DNA from: Deltaproteobacteria bacterium | GTDB taxonomy: Bacteria > Desulfobacterota > Binatia > UBA9968 > JAJDTQ01 | Direction of reading: 5' to 3' | NCBI GenBank assembly: GCA_028818755.1 | Contig: JAPPNF010000171.1 | Location: 1-64,000 of the forward strand | DNA length: 64,000 nt | Shown here: positions 20,132-30,037 of the stretch, in pieces | Position numbering within the stretch: position 1 is the stretch's first letter | Layout: every line of letters begins with the position of its first letter | The notes under the pieces: model-generated | What the model was told of the DNA's origin: nothing | Databases searched by the model: none | The model's input: only the letters and a program-made list of their open reading frames with translations | Program-made: the position numbers and the translations under genes

Positions 20132-21694
20132 ATGATCACTCTGACGAGAGTCATCCCCAACCGCTACCGCGACTCCCTGTCGCTCATGCAGCTCTCTGCC
20201 CGGGCGGCCGAGACATCGGGCGTGGACGCCGCGGCCGTGGTGATGGCGACCGACGGCAACCGGGCGCTGTTGCGCGACGCGGGTCTCCTCGCCGGCGAGG
20301 CCGATGCCGGGGCCGACGACATGCTGGTGGTGGTTCGGGGTGACGACAGGAAGATCATCGAGCAGGTCTTCGCCGCGCTCGAAGAAGAGTTGAGCCGGGC
20401 CACGCCGGCAACCCGCGCTGCCGCGAGCGCCAATGCCGCCCTGCCCCGCAGCCTGGCCATGAGCCTCGAGGAGACACCCGGCAACCTGGCGCTCATCTCG
20501 GTGCCGGGCGAGTACGCGGCCGCCGAGGCCCTCAAGGCCTTGCGGCTGGGGCTCCACGTCATGCTGTTCAGCGCCGGCGTGTCCGAGGCGGACGAGGTGG
20601 CGCTGAAACGGTACGCCAACGCCAACGGCCTGCTGGTGATGGGTCCCGACTGCGGCACGGCCATCATCAACGGCATACCGCTGGGGTTCGCCAACGTGGT
20701 GCGGCGCGGTGACATCGGCTGCATCGGCGCCGCCGGCACCGGCCTTCAGGAAGTGACCACGCTCATCCACCGGTACGGCGGCGGCCTTTCCCAGGTAGTT
20801 GGGACCGGCGGACGGGACCTCTCCCGTGCGGTCGGCGGCCTCTCCACCTTGCAGGCCCTGGACGCTCTGGCCCGGGACCCGGCGACGCGCGTCATCGCGC
20901 TGGTCTCCAAGCCCCCGGACCCCGAGGTGGCCGCACGGGTCCTCGAGCGGGCCCGGCGCGCCGGCAAGCCCGTGGTGGTGAACTTTCTCGGAGCGGCCCC
21001 GGACGTCCCACCGGCGCCCGGTCTCGTCTCGGCACGGACCCTGGAGGAGGCCGCCCGGGCGGCGGTGGCCCTGTCCCAGGGCGTTGCGTTCTCACCCGAC
21101 ACTACGCCCGAACGTCGGACCCAACCGGACGACAGGCTCGCGGACGCAGGTGGCCCAAGGACACCCGGCCGGCGGTTCATCCGCGGGCTCTACAGCGGCG
21201 GCACGCTGGCCGCCGAGGCGGTGCTGCTCATGCGTGAGGCGTTGGGGCCGGTCTACAGCAATACTTCCATGCCGCCGTTCCTGAATGATATCTGGAAGAG
21301 TCAGGGACACACGGTGGTGGACCTGGGCGACGCGCGGCTGACGCGGGGACGTCCGCATCCGATGATCGATCCGCGGCTGCGCGCCGAACGCATCCTGCGT
21401 GAAGCCGCCGACCCGGAGGCCGCCGTGATCCTCCTGGACGTGGTGCTGGGTCACGGCGCCCATGACGATCCCGCGGGTTCGCTGGCGCCAGTCATCCGCG
21501 AAGCGGCGCAGGCAGCGAAGCGGGCCGGCAAACGGCTCTCGTTCGTGGCATCCGTGTGCGGGACCCCCGACGATCCGCAGAACGCGCCTCAACAGGAACG
21601 CAGGTTGGAGGACGCGGGTGTGATCCTGGGCCGCAGCAACGCCGAGGCCGTCCGGATGGCGTTGGAGCTTGCGCGCGACGAGCGGCACGAATAG
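20132..21694 (+). CDS. fdrA: FdrA-like acyl-CoA synthetase-fold protein (carbamoyltransferase-associated)
   Basis: LMQLSARAAETSGVDAAAVVMATDGNRALL, SVPGEYAAAEALKALRLGLHVMLFSAGVS, LLVMGPDCGTAIINGIPLGFANVVRRGDIGCIGAAGTGLQEVT, GLYSGGTLAAEA. Confidence 0.85.
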   Translation: MITLTRVIPNRYRDSLSLMQLSARAAETSGVDAAAVVMATDGNRALLRDAGLLAGEADAGADDMLVVVRGDDRKIIEQVFAALEEELSRATPATRAAASANAALPRSLAMSLEETPGNLALISVPGEYAAAEALKALRLGLHVMLFSAGVSEADEVALKRYANANGLLVMGPDCGTAIINGIPLGFANVVRRGDIGCIGAAGTGLQEVTTLIHRYGGGLSQVVGTGGRDLSRAVGGLSTLQALDALARDPATRVIALVSKPPDPEVAARVLERARRAGKPVVVNFLGAAPDVPPAPGLVSARTLEEAARAAVALSQGVAFSPDTTPERRTQPDDRLADAGGPRTPGRRFIRGLYSGGTLAAEAVLLMREALGPVYSNTSMPPFLNDIWKSQGHTVVDLGDARLTRGRPHPMIDPRLRAERILREAADPEAAVILLDVVLGHGAHDDPAGSLAPVIREAAQAAKRAGKRLSFVASVCGTPDDPQNAPQQERRLEDAGVILGRSNAEAVRMALELARDERHE

Positions 21695-21700
21695 GGCAGT

Positions 21701-23197
21701 GTGGTGTCTGATTCATCGGGTGAGGACATCGACAGCCGAGTGCAGGGAGCCATGATCGAGCATTTGTTCCGCGATGAACTCCGGGTCTTCAACGTCGGCC
21801 TGGATATCTTCGCTGACTCCATCAGCGCCGGCGGCGGCGCCGTGCAGCGGACCGATTGGCGTCCGCCCGCGGCCGGGGACCGGGAAACCGGCGCGGCCCT
21901 CGCCTCCCTGGTCAACCTCCCGGAGGTGGAGAAGGCCAACGACCGTGCGTTCGCCGCCTACCTCGCCGCGCAGCCGGTGCTGGAGGGCATCGGCACGGCA
22001 AGGGACGCTGTCCCCGGAATGGGCGAGCGCATGATCCTCCACGCCGGCCCGCCGGTGACGTGGGAGCGCATGTGCGGCCCCATGCAGGGGGCGGTCACCG
22101 GAGCGATCCTTCTGGAGGGGTGGGCTGACGACCCCGACGGCGCGCGGGCGCTGGCGGCCAGCGGCGGGATCATCTTCGAACCCAACCACCATCACGCCTG
22201 CGTCGGCCCCATGGCAGGGGTCACGAGCCCGTCCATGCCAGTGTGGATCGTGCGCGACGCCGAGCACGGCCACAGCACCTGCTGCAACCTCAACGAGGGA
22301 CTGGGGAAGGTGCTGCGCATGGGCGCGTACGATGGGGAGGTGCTGAAGAGGCTGCGGTGGATGGAGCGGGCGCTGGCGCCGACGTTGAAGGCCGCGCTGG
22401 AACAGCGTGAAGGACTGCCGCTCAAACCCCTTATGGCGCAGGCGCTGCACATGGGCGACGAGGTGCACAACCGCAACGTCGCGGCCTCTTCCCTACTGCT
22501 CCGGGCGCTGCTGCCGGCGCTGTTGGAGAGCGGTGCGCCGCAGGCCCGCATCGCCGAGACCGTGCGCTTCATCACCGGCAACGACCACTTCTTCCTCAAC
22601 CTCTCCATGTCCGCCTGCAAAGCCATGCTGGATGCCGCCCACGGCTTCCCGGGAAGCAGCATGGTCACCGCCATGGCGCGCAACGGAGTGGAGTTCGGCA
22701 TCCGGGTCAGCGGCACCGGAGACGCCTGGTTCACGACTCCGGCGCCGCGCGTCCAAGGGCTCTTCTTCGCGGGATACAGCGTGGAGGATGCGGCCCCCGA
22801 CCTGGGCGACAGCGCCATCACCGAGACCGCGGGCATCGGCGGTTTCGCCATGGCCGCGTCGCCGGCCATCGTGAAGTTCGTGGGCGGCTGCGCCGCTGAC
22901 GCCCTCGGCGCCACCGCCGAGATGGGCCACATCACACTGGGAAGGAACCCGGCGTGGACCCTGCCGGTCCTGGACTTCCAGGGCACGCCAGCAGGCATCG
23001 ACGTGCGCAAGTGCGTCGATACCGGCATCGCGCCGGTCATCAACACCGGCATCGCCCACCGTGAAGCGGGTATCGGCCAAATCGGCGCCGGGGTCACCCG
23101 GGCGCCGCTGGAATGCATGGAACAAGCGGTCACCGCGTTGGCCCGACGGCTTCGGGAAGACGGACAACTCACAACCCGACAAGGAGTCCTCTCATGA
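21701..23197 (+). CDS. DUF1116 family protein (YlbE/FdrA partner)
   Basis: LRVFNVGLDIFADSI, DWRPPAAGD, NDHFFLNLSMSACKAMLDAA, MVTAMARNGVEFGIRVSGTGDAWFTTPA; GTG start; directly downstream of fdrA. Confidence 0.8.
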   Translation: MVSDSSGEDIDSRVQGAMIEHLFRDELRVFNVGLDIFADSISAGGGAVQRTDWRPPAAGDRETGAALASLVNLPEVEKANDRAFAAYLAAQPVLEGIGTARDAVPGMGERMILHAGPPVTWERMCGPMQGAVTGAILLEGWADDPDGARALAASGGIIFEPNHHHACVGPMAGVTSPSMPVWIVRDAEHGHSTCCNLNEGLGKVLRMGAYDGEVLKRLRWMERALAPTLKAALEQREGLPLKPLMAQALHMGDEVHNRNVAASSLLLRALLPALLESGAPQARIAETVRFITGNDHFFLNLSMSACKAMLDAAHGFPGSSMVTAMARNGVEFGIRVSGTGDAWFTTPAPRVQGLFFAGYSVEDAAPDLGDSAITETAGIGGFAMAASPAIVKFVGGCAADALGATAEMGHITLGRNPAWTLPVLDFQGTPAGIDVRKCVDTGIAPVINTGIAHREAGIGQIGAGVTRAPLECMEQAVTALARRLREDGQLTTRQGVLS

Positions 23198-24297
23198 ACG
23201 TAAGCGCATTCAAGGTAGCGATGGGGGCCCCCGACGATGTGTCGGAAGGGCGGAAGCTGCTGGACGCGGGAGCATTCCGGGCCGAGCACGTGGTGGCCAT
23301 CCTGGGCAAGACCGAAGGCAACGGCGGCGTCAACGACTACACCCGGGCGCTGGCCACCCAGTGCTTCCAGTTGCTGATCGCGGAGAAGTCGGGCCTCAGC
23401 ATGGACGACATCGCCAGGAAGGTGCCGATCATCTGGTCGGGCGGCACCGAGGGGTTGATGAGCCCCCACGCCACCATCTTCGTGAAGGACCCGGACGGCG
23501 ACGGCGGCGGCAAGGGCAAGGGCTTTACCGTGGGCACCGCCTATACCCGCGACATGACGCCGGAGGAGTTCGGCACCATGACCCACGTGCGGTCCGCGGC
23601 CGAGGGCGTGAAGGTGGCCATCGAGGACGCCGGCATCGACGATCCGTCGGACATCCACTTCGTCCAGATCAAGACCGGCGCGCTCACCACCGAGCGGATC
23701 AAGGACGCCTGGTCGCGCAACGCGCGCGTCGTCACCACCGACACCTACAAGTCCATGTCCTACGCCCGTAGCGTGGCCGCCCTCGGCATCGGCATGGCCA
23801 CCGGCGAGATCGAGGCCGGCAACGTCAGCGAAGCGGTCATCGGGCAGGACCTCGCCATCTTTTCCAACGTGGCCTCGGCCTCTTCCGGCATCGAGCTGAT
23901 GAACTGCGAGGTCGTCGTCCTCGGCAACTCGCCGCGCTCCACCAGCGGGCTCATCATCGACCACGCGGTGATGAGGGACGCCATCGACGCGGCGGCGGTG
24001 CGGGAAGCGCTCCGCAAGGTGGGGCTCGAGGTGAACGGCGAGTTGTCGGAGCGCGACCAGGACCGGCTGGTGAACATGTTCGTCAAGTGCGAGCCGGACC
24101 CGTCCGGCAACACCCGCGGCCGCCGGCACGTCGTGTTCGAGGACTCGGACATCAACTACACCCGGCACATCCGCGGCGCGGTGAACGCGGTGGTGGCCTC
24201 GGTCACCGGTGACACTATGTGCTACGTCTCCGCGGGCGCCGAGCACCAGGGCCCGGCCAGCGGCGGCGTGGTGGCGGCGCTGGCGCGCAAGACTTGA
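23194..24297 (+). CDS. Ring-opening amidohydrolase (cyanuric acid amidohydrolase / barbiturase family)
   Basis: KTEGNGGVNDYTR, IWSGGTEGLMSPHATIFV, CEVVVLGNSPRSTSGLIIDHAVM, TCYVSAGAEHQGPASGGVVAAL; ATGA overlap with the DUF1116 gene. Confidence 0.88.
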   Translation: MNVSAFKVAMGAPDDVSEGRKLLDAGAFRAEHVVAILGKTEGNGGVNDYTRALATQCFQLLIAEKSGLSMDDIARKVPIIWSGGTEGLMSPHATIFVKDPDGDGGGKGKGFTVGTAYTRDMTPEEFGTMTHVRSAAEGVKVAIEDAGIDDPSDIHFVQIKTGALTTERIKDAWSRNARVVTTDTYKSMSYARSVAALGIGMATGEIEAGNVSEAVIGQDLAIFSNVASASSGIELMNCEVVVLGNSPRSTSGLIIDHAVMRDAIDAAAVREALRKVGLEVNGELSERDQDRLVNMFVKCEPDPSGNTRGRRHVVFEDSDINYTRHIRGAVNAVVASVTGDTMCYVSAGAEHQGPASGGVVAALARKT

Positions 24298-24298
24298 C

Positions 24299-24391
24299 GG
24301 AAACTCTGACAATACCCTTACCACCGTTCGTCCTGAGCGTAGCGAAGCGGAGTCGAAGGACGCCGAACAACCGGGCATAGTCAAAGTTTCC
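24299..24391. repeat. MITE-like copy of the REP-like repeat
   Basis: GGAAACTCTGAC (24299-24310) / GTCAAAGTTTCC (24380-24391) ends around CCGTTCGTCCTGAGCGTAGCGAAGCGGAGTCGAAGGACGCC. Confidence 0.6.
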
Positions 24392-24409
24392 CTGAGGAGG
24401 AGGCTCGTC

Positions 24410-25549
24410 ATGACACAACGTGAACCTTACGGCAGCAGCAAGGGTTTCGAACGACTGGGGCACATCGACATCCCGGGCGGCGGACAGGTGGTGGTGCAGG
24501 GAGACTACGCCTACGTCGGACACATCGAACCGCCCCACGGCACAACCATCGTGGACATCTCCGACCCCCGGAACCTCAAGGTGGTCTCGCGCGTCGAGGT
24601 CCCCGAGGGGACCCACTCGCACAAGGTCCGGGTCCACGGCGACGTCATGCTCGTGAACAACGAACGCTACGGCGGGCCGTCGAAGAACGGCTTTCAGGGC
24701 GGTCTCAGGATCTACGACGTGGCCGACAAGGCCAACCCACGCGAGATCGGCTTCTACCGCGCCGCGGGCACCGGCGTTCACCGTTTCGACTTCGATGGAG
24801 ACTACGCCTACTTCTCGCCGCAGGTGGAGGGTTACGTCGGCAACATCGTGATGATCCTGGACCTGAAGGACCCGGCCCGGCCCGAGGAGGTGGGGCGCTG
24901 GTGGATGCCCGGACAGTGGACCGCAGGCGGCGAGACTCCGAGCTGGCAGGGCGTCCGGCACCGCTGCCACCACCCGCTCCGGCTCGGCGACCGGCTGTAC
25001 ACCAGCTACTGGCACGGCGGCTTCGTCATCCTGGACATATCGGACATGACCCGCCCGCAAAGGGTCGGCGGCCTCGACTGGAGCCCGCCCTACCCTTGCC
25101 CCACTCACACCGCCTTGCCGATCCCCCAGACCGTCCAGGGGCGGAGGCTGCTGGTGGTCACGGACGAGGAAGTGGTGGACCGGCTGACGCCGGCGCCCAA
25201 CGCCTTCATGTGGATCGTCGACATCACCGAGGAGACGCAACCCGTGCCCATCGCCACCTTCCGGGTGCCCAACGACGAACCGTTCAACCCCGACGAATGG
25301 TTCGGTTCGCATCAACCGCAGGAGCAGGTCGAAGGCAACACCATCTTCGTGACCTGGTTCGCCGGCGGACTCCGCGCCGTGGACATCCGCGACCCCTGGA
25401 GTCCGCGGGAGACCGGCTACTACATGCCCGAACCCGGCCAGGGGGAGTCCATCGTCCAGAGCAACGACGTTTTCCTCGACCGTTCCGACGGCCGGCTGTA
25501 CCTGCTGGACCGGCTGTGCGGGCTCGACGTTCTCGAATTTGCCGGCTAG
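24410..25549 (+). CDS. LVIVD-repeat beta-propeller-like protein
   Basis: Repeated YVGHIEPPHGTTIVDISDPRNLKVV / LRIYDVADKANPREIGF / VILDISDMTRPQRVG / LRAVDIRDPWSPRETGY. Confidence 0.8.
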   Translation: MTQREPYGSSKGFERLGHIDIPGGGQVVVQGDYAYVGHIEPPHGTTIVDISDPRNLKVVSRVEVPEGTHSHKVRVHGDVMLVNNERYGGPSKNGFQGGLRIYDVADKANPREIGFYRAAGTGVHRFDFDGDYAYFSPQVEGYVGNIVMILDLKDPARPEEVGRWWMPGQWTAGGETPSWQGVRHRCHHPLRLGDRLYTSYWHGGFVILDISDMTRPQRVGGLDWSPPYPCPTHTALPIPQTVQGRRLLVVTDEEVVDRLTPAPNAFMWIVDITEETQPVPIATFRVPNDEPFNPDEWFGSHQPQEQVEGNTIFVTWFAGGLRAVDIRDPWSPRETGYYMPEPGQGESIVQSNDVFLDRSDGRLYLLDRLCGLDVLEFAG

Positions 25550-25580
25550 CCAGCGGGTAGGCGGCCGGCGGAAACCCTGC

Positions 25581-25610
25581 TTGACAAACTTTCGGCGTTG
25601 CGAGTAACGT
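25581..25610 (+). promoter_or_regulatory. Possible sigma70-like promoter upstream of the TRAP operon
   Basis: TTGACA (25581-25586), 18-nt spacer, TAACGT (25605-25610). Confidence 0.35.
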
Positions 25611-25668
25611 CGGGCCGTTTTTCCGGACCGTCATTGAATCTTCAAGGACGCATCGAGGAGGTATCGCC

Positions 25669-26649
25669 ATGAAGTATGCAAAGCTTTTCGTACCGGGCCT
25701 GATCCTGACCGTGGTGCTGGCGTTTTCCGGCTGGAATCCCGCCGCGGCCGACACCGTCACGCTGAAGCTGGCCACCTATGACCCGAAGACGGCCGTGACC
25801 CTGTCCGCCATACCCAAGTTCATCGAGCTGGTGGCGGAGAAGTCTAAGGGCACGCTCAAGGTCGACTGGATCGGCGGACCGGAGATCACTCCGGGCAGGA
25901 AGCAGCCCGCGGCGGTCCAGAAGGGCGTGCTGGACATGAGCGTGGCCTGGGCCTACGTGCTCCACGTCAAGGCGGCGCAGGTGATGCACCTCTCCCAGCT
26001 CACCCCGGCGGAGGAACGGACGAGCGGGCTCCACGACTTTCTCACGGCGGAGTTCGCGAAGAGCGGTTTCGCCTATCTGGGCCGGACCTCGACAGCCACA
26101 CCCTACGTGCTCGTGAGCACCAAGAAGGCGGAGAAGCCGGGAGATCTGAAGGGTCTGGGGTTCCGAACCTCCGGGATCTACGAGCCGATCATCGAGCAGG
26201 CCGGAGGCCGCAAGGTACGGGTGGCGAGTCCGGAAGTCTATTCGGCCCTTCAGCGGGGCCTGATTGACGTGAGACCGGCCCCCATGGCGACCGTGGTGGA
26301 CGGGAAGCTCTACGAAGTCCTCAAGTACTGGGTGGGCCCCGGCTTCTTCACGGCCCAGAACACGGTGCTTTGCGTCAACCTCAAGAAGTTCAAGAGTCTG
26401 TCCGCCGACCACCGGAAAGTCCTGATGGATGCCGCGGCGGAGACCGAGAAGGGCCTCGTCAGCCTCAAGAAGAAGGAGTTCGACGCGGCCTGGCAGGTTG
26501 CCAAGAAGAACGGCATGGTGCGCATCGACTGGCCCAAGGACGTCAACGACCACTTCTTCAACGAAGTCATGAAGAAGTCCTGGGCACGGGTCGAGAAGGG
26601 CGTCGGCAAGGAGCTGGTCGACAAGATGCGGCCCTTGATGAGCCGGTGA
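25669..26649 (+). CDS. dctP: TRAP transporter substrate-binding protein (DctP family)
   Basis: Signal peptide, KLATYDPKT..., GFRTSGIYEPIIEQAGG, VYSALQRGLIDVR; followed by DctQ and DctM. Confidence 0.88.
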   Translation: MKYAKLFVPGLILTVVLAFSGWNPAAADTVTLKLATYDPKTAVTLSAIPKFIELVAEKSKGTLKVDWIGGPEITPGRKQPAAVQKGVLDMSVAWAYVLHVKAAQVMHLSQLTPAEERTSGLHDFLTAEFAKSGFAYLGRTSTATPYVLVSTKKAEKPGDLKGLGFRTSGIYEPIIEQAGGRKVRVASPEVYSALQRGLIDVRPAPMATVVDGKLYEVLKYWVGPGFFTAQNTVLCVNLKKFKSLSADHRKVLMDAAAETEKGLVSLKKKEFDAAWQVAKKNGMVRIDWPKDVNDHFFNEVMKKSWARVEKGVGKELVDKMRPLMSR

Positions 26650-26793
26650 CCCGGCTCGGGTCGGACACCTGACAGGAGGGCAGCCTCCGCGCCGTCGACG
26701 CCGGACGGACGGCCGCGGGGTCTGCCTTTCCTGTTTCTCATTCACGCTTCACGTGCGCTCTCGGCGCCCTACCGCCGGAAGGGTCAGGCTGCG

Positions 26794-27321
26794 GTGAAGG
26801 TATTCCTTACGAAACTCGGCGTCGCCTGGGACCGTTTCCTGGACGTTTCCCTGGTGATCTCCGCCGTGGCGGTGGTCCTCGCCTCCCTGTTCACGCTTTC
26901 CGACATCGCGAGCCGGCAGTTCTTCGCCTCGGCCCTGGGCTGGGCCATCGAGCTCGCGGAGTATTGCCTCCTCTACCTGGCATTCTTCGGCGCGGCCTGG
27001 CTCTTGCGGGAGGACGGCCACGTCAAGGTGGAGGTGGTGGTGGAGGTGCTGGGCGCCAGGAACCAGGCGTTGCTGGGGATGGTGACTTCGGCCGTCGGCG
27101 TGCTGGTCACCGGGGTTCTGGCCTACTTCGCCACCACCACCACCGTCATGGAGTATATGGCCGGCACCAAGATGTACGAGAGCCCCCTCAAGCCGCCGCT
27201 CTATCCCCTGCTGATCCCCATCCCCGTCGGCGCCGCGTCCCTGTGCATCCAGTTCATGCGCCGAACTTGCAGCTATTACCGCCGCTGGCAAGACGCACGG
27301 ACGCCGGAGGGCGGGCAATGA
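26794..27321 (+). CDS. dctQ: TRAP transporter small permease (DctQ family)
   Basis: 4 TM segments, FTLSDIASRQFF, AWLLREDGHVKVEVVVE; GTG start. Confidence 0.85.
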   Translation: MKVFLTKLGVAWDRFLDVSLVISAVAVVLASLFTLSDIASRQFFASALGWAIELAEYCLLYLAFFGAAWLLREDGHVKVEVVVEVLGARNQALLGMVTSAVGVLVTGVLAYFATTTTVMEYMAGTKMYESPLKPPLYPLLIPIPVGAASLCIQFMRRTCSYYRRWQDARTPEGGQ

Positions 27322-27360
27322 ACGCGCGTTTCTCCAACCCCTTCATCCTCCGTTAACGCC

Positions 27361-28671
27361 ATGGATTGGCCGCTCCTGCTGCTGACGTTCTTCTCGGTCA
27401 TCGTCGTGCTGCTGATGACCGGCCTGCCCATCGCCTTCGTGTTCATGCTGGTGACCGCCGGCGGCGCGTTGACCCTTTGGGGCGGCGGTCCGGGCATGGA
27501 GCTGGTGGTGCTGAACATACAGACCGCGCTGTCCACGTTCACGCTGCTGGCGATCGTGGAATTCACCCTCATGGGCATGGTGATCTTCCATTCCGGCATG
27601 GGCAACACCATGCTCAGGGTGCTGGGCGACTGGCTGGGAGCCGTACCGGGACGCCTGTCCATCCTCGGCATCGCCTTCGCCACCCTGTTCGCCACCATGA
27701 GCGGCTCTTCCCTGGCCAGCTCCACGGTCATGGCCACCGTGCTGACGCCGGAGATGGAGAAGCAGGGCTACAAGAAGCCCATGAGCCTGGGACCCATCCT
27801 GGGCGGCGGCGGGCTCGCCATGATGATCCCGCCCAGCGGCCTCGCCATCATCCTGGCGGCCATCGCCAAGATCTCCGTGGCCAAGATCCTCATCGGTGGG
27901 GCCGTCCCCGGGCTCATGCTGGCCGCCCTCTACATGATCTACATCGTCACCCGGGCGGCGATCCAGAAGGACCTCGCTCCGGCCTACGCGGTGGAGCTGC
28001 CGCCGCTGCCGCGCCGCGTGTACGATACCGTGGTCTACGTCGTACCCCTCGGCCTGATCGTCTTCCTCACCCTGGGGCTCATCTTTCTCGGCGTAGCGAC
28101 CCCGTCCCAGTCCGCCGTCACCGGCGCCCTGGGAGCGTTCATCCTCGCCGCCCTCTACGGCAAGCTCGACTGGAACCTGGTGAAGGTGTCGCTCCGCGGC
28201 ACCGTCCGGGTGTCCACCATGATCCTGATGATCTTCGCCTCCTCCGCGACCTTCAGCCAGATCATGGCCTTCGCGGGCATCACCCGCGGGATCAGCAACT
28301 TCGTCGCCGGCCTCGAGGTAGCGCCCATCCTGATCATCATCGGCATGATGATCGTCGTGCTCATCCTGGGCATGATCATGGAGGTGGTGACTATCTTCAT
28401 GGTCACCATCCCGATCTTCATGCCTGTGGTGATCGCCCTGGGATTCGATCCGGTGTGGTTCGGGCTGCTGATGCTGCTCAACGCCGAGATGGCCCTGACC
28501 TCGCCGCCCTTCGGCACGAGCCTCTTCGCGGTGAAGGCCGCGGCGCCGCCCGACACCACCATGCGCGACGTCTATGTCTCCGCGCTGCCCTTCCTGGCCT
28601 GCGACCTGGTGGTGCTGGTCCTGCTGATCGCCTTCCCGGGCATCGCGTTGTGGCTGCCGAACATGTTGTAA
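27361..28671 (+). CDS. dctM: TRAP transporter large permease (DctM family)
   Basis: LLMTGLPIAFVFM, SGSSLASSTVMATVLTPEMEKQGY, MMIPPSGLAIILAAIA, LTSPPFGTSLFAVKA. Confidence 0.92.
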   Translation: MDWPLLLLTFFSVIVVLLMTGLPIAFVFMLVTAGGALTLWGGGPGMELVVLNIQTALSTFTLLAIVEFTLMGMVIFHSGMGNTMLRVLGDWLGAVPGRLSILGIAFATLFATMSGSSLASSTVMATVLTPEMEKQGYKKPMSLGPILGGGGLAMMIPPSGLAIILAAIAKISVAKILIGGAVPGLMLAALYMIYIVTRAAIQKDLAPAYAVELPPLPRRVYDTVVYVVPLGLIVFLTLGLIFLGVATPSQSAVTGALGAFILAALYGKLDWNLVKVSLRGTVRVSTMILMIFASSATFSQIMAFAGITRGISNFVAGLEVAPILIIIGMMIVVLILGMIMEVVTIFMVTIPIFMPVVIALGFDPVWFGLLMLLNAEMALTSPPFGTSLFAVKAAAPPDTTMRDVYVSALPFLACDLVVLVLLIAFPGIALWLPNML

Positions 28672-28882
28672 GGGAGCTCTCGCGCGGCAAAGCCGGCGCA
28701 TCGAACGGAAAGGAGGTTCGTAGAAGCGGTTGAAATGAAATCCTGGCGTGACGGGACCCGACCATCATGGGACGACCTCAATGACCCTCGGCAACGACTT
28801 TGGCACCACCGTCGACAGCGGGCCGCACCACTTATCGGGAGGCAAATGCCCAAGTAACGTGAGTCCGAAAGGAGAGAAGACC

Positions 28883-29917
28883 ATGAAGCGCCTACGCAAG
28901 CTGACGGGTATCGTTCTCATAGCCGCATTCGTGTTTCCGTTCCTCACGTTTTCCGATGTCGCCCTCGCGCAAAAGAAGGAAAAGATCGTCGTATCGCACC
29001 CTCCGGGGTTCGTGATCGGGATTCTCGACTTCCTCAAGGCCATGGGGCCCCACCTGGATGAATTCAACCTCGAGCTCAGCCTCATTCCGGTCCGCGGCGG
29101 CGCGGACAACGCGACCACGGCCGCGTCCGGACGGGCCGACGTGGCCATGACCTCCATTTCCCCGGTGGTCAACGTGGCGCTGCAGGGCGGTCCCATCAAG
29201 ATCATCAACATCTACGGTTTCGAGGACAGCGAGCACCGGACCGGCACCGTGATCGCCGTCCGGAGCGAAATCAAGGACTGGAAGGGATTGAAAGGCAAGA
29301 TCCTGGGGACCCACCGGCTGGGTTCCCTCAGCGAGATTACCGCCCGCATCCTCCTCAAGGCCAACGGCCTCGAGCCCGGAAAGGACGTCGATATCATCGA
29401 GCTGCCGTTCGGCGGCATGGCGCCGTCCCTCAAGCGGAACCAAGTCCAGGCGCTGGCGTTCTTCCCGCCGTATGTCGCGAAGGTCTACAACGAGGGGTAC
29501 GGGCACGAGCTGGCCAAGACATCGGACGTGATCCCGAAGTTCGCTCGCGAGGGCTGGATCGCCAACAACTCGTTCCTGGAGAAGAGACCCGACGCGGCGT
29601 TGCGGCTGATGAAGGTTATTCTGCTGACGACCTACGATCTGTCCCGTATGAGCAACGAGCAGTATATCGAGCTGATCACCAGCCTCTGGAAGGGCGACAC
29701 CTCCATACTGCCGGACCTGGCGAAGTACAAGATGCTGCGGGACCTGTTCGTTTACGACCCGGGTGCCGTGAAGGACGCGGTGAAGACTCACGTCGACATC
29801 ATGCGCGACTTCAAGGTCGTGAAGAACGTACCTGACGGATTCCTCGATTCGCTGATCGACATATCCGTCATGAAACGGGCGTACGACGAGTTGCGCGCTG
29901 CAAAGCGTTTGCCGTAG
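28883..29917 (+). CDS. ABC transporter substrate-binding protein (SsuA/NMT1-like)
   Basis: Signal peptide; SGRADVAMTSISPVVNVALQGGPIKII, DWKGLKGKILGTHRLGS; adjacent ATPase and permeases. Confidence 0.85.
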   Translation: MKRLRKLTGIVLIAAFVFPFLTFSDVALAQKKEKIVVSHPPGFVIGILDFLKAMGPHLDEFNLELSLIPVRGGADNATTAASGRADVAMTSISPVVNVALQGGPIKIINIYGFEDSEHRTGTVIAVRSEIKDWKGLKGKILGTHRLGSLSEITARILLKANGLEPGKDVDIIELPFGGMAPSLKRNQVQALAFFPPYVAKVYNEGYGHELAKTSDVIPKFAREGWIANNSFLEKRPDAALRLMKVILLTTYDLSRMSNEQYIELITSLWKGDTSILPDLAKYKMLRDLFVYDPGAVKDAVKTHVDIMRDFKVVKNVPDGFLDSLIDISVMKRAYDELRAAKRLP

Positions 29918-30037
29918 AGGGCAGCAACGGATCCCACGTCCGACTGCATCAGGTGCGGCGTCCCTCACGGGGGATGCCGCGCCTGACCGTGCGTGTTGCT
30001 CGCGGATCGAGGGCGTTGACCGAGGGAAGGCGGACGA

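Noticed and set aside
18644-20770. 708-aa minus-strand ORF
   Set aside because: Out of frame with the real deaminase gene (18754-19968) and antisense to fdrA.
22192-24411. 739-aa minus-strand ORF
   Set aside because: Antisense to DUF1116 and ring-opening amidohydrolase genes; mirror ORF.
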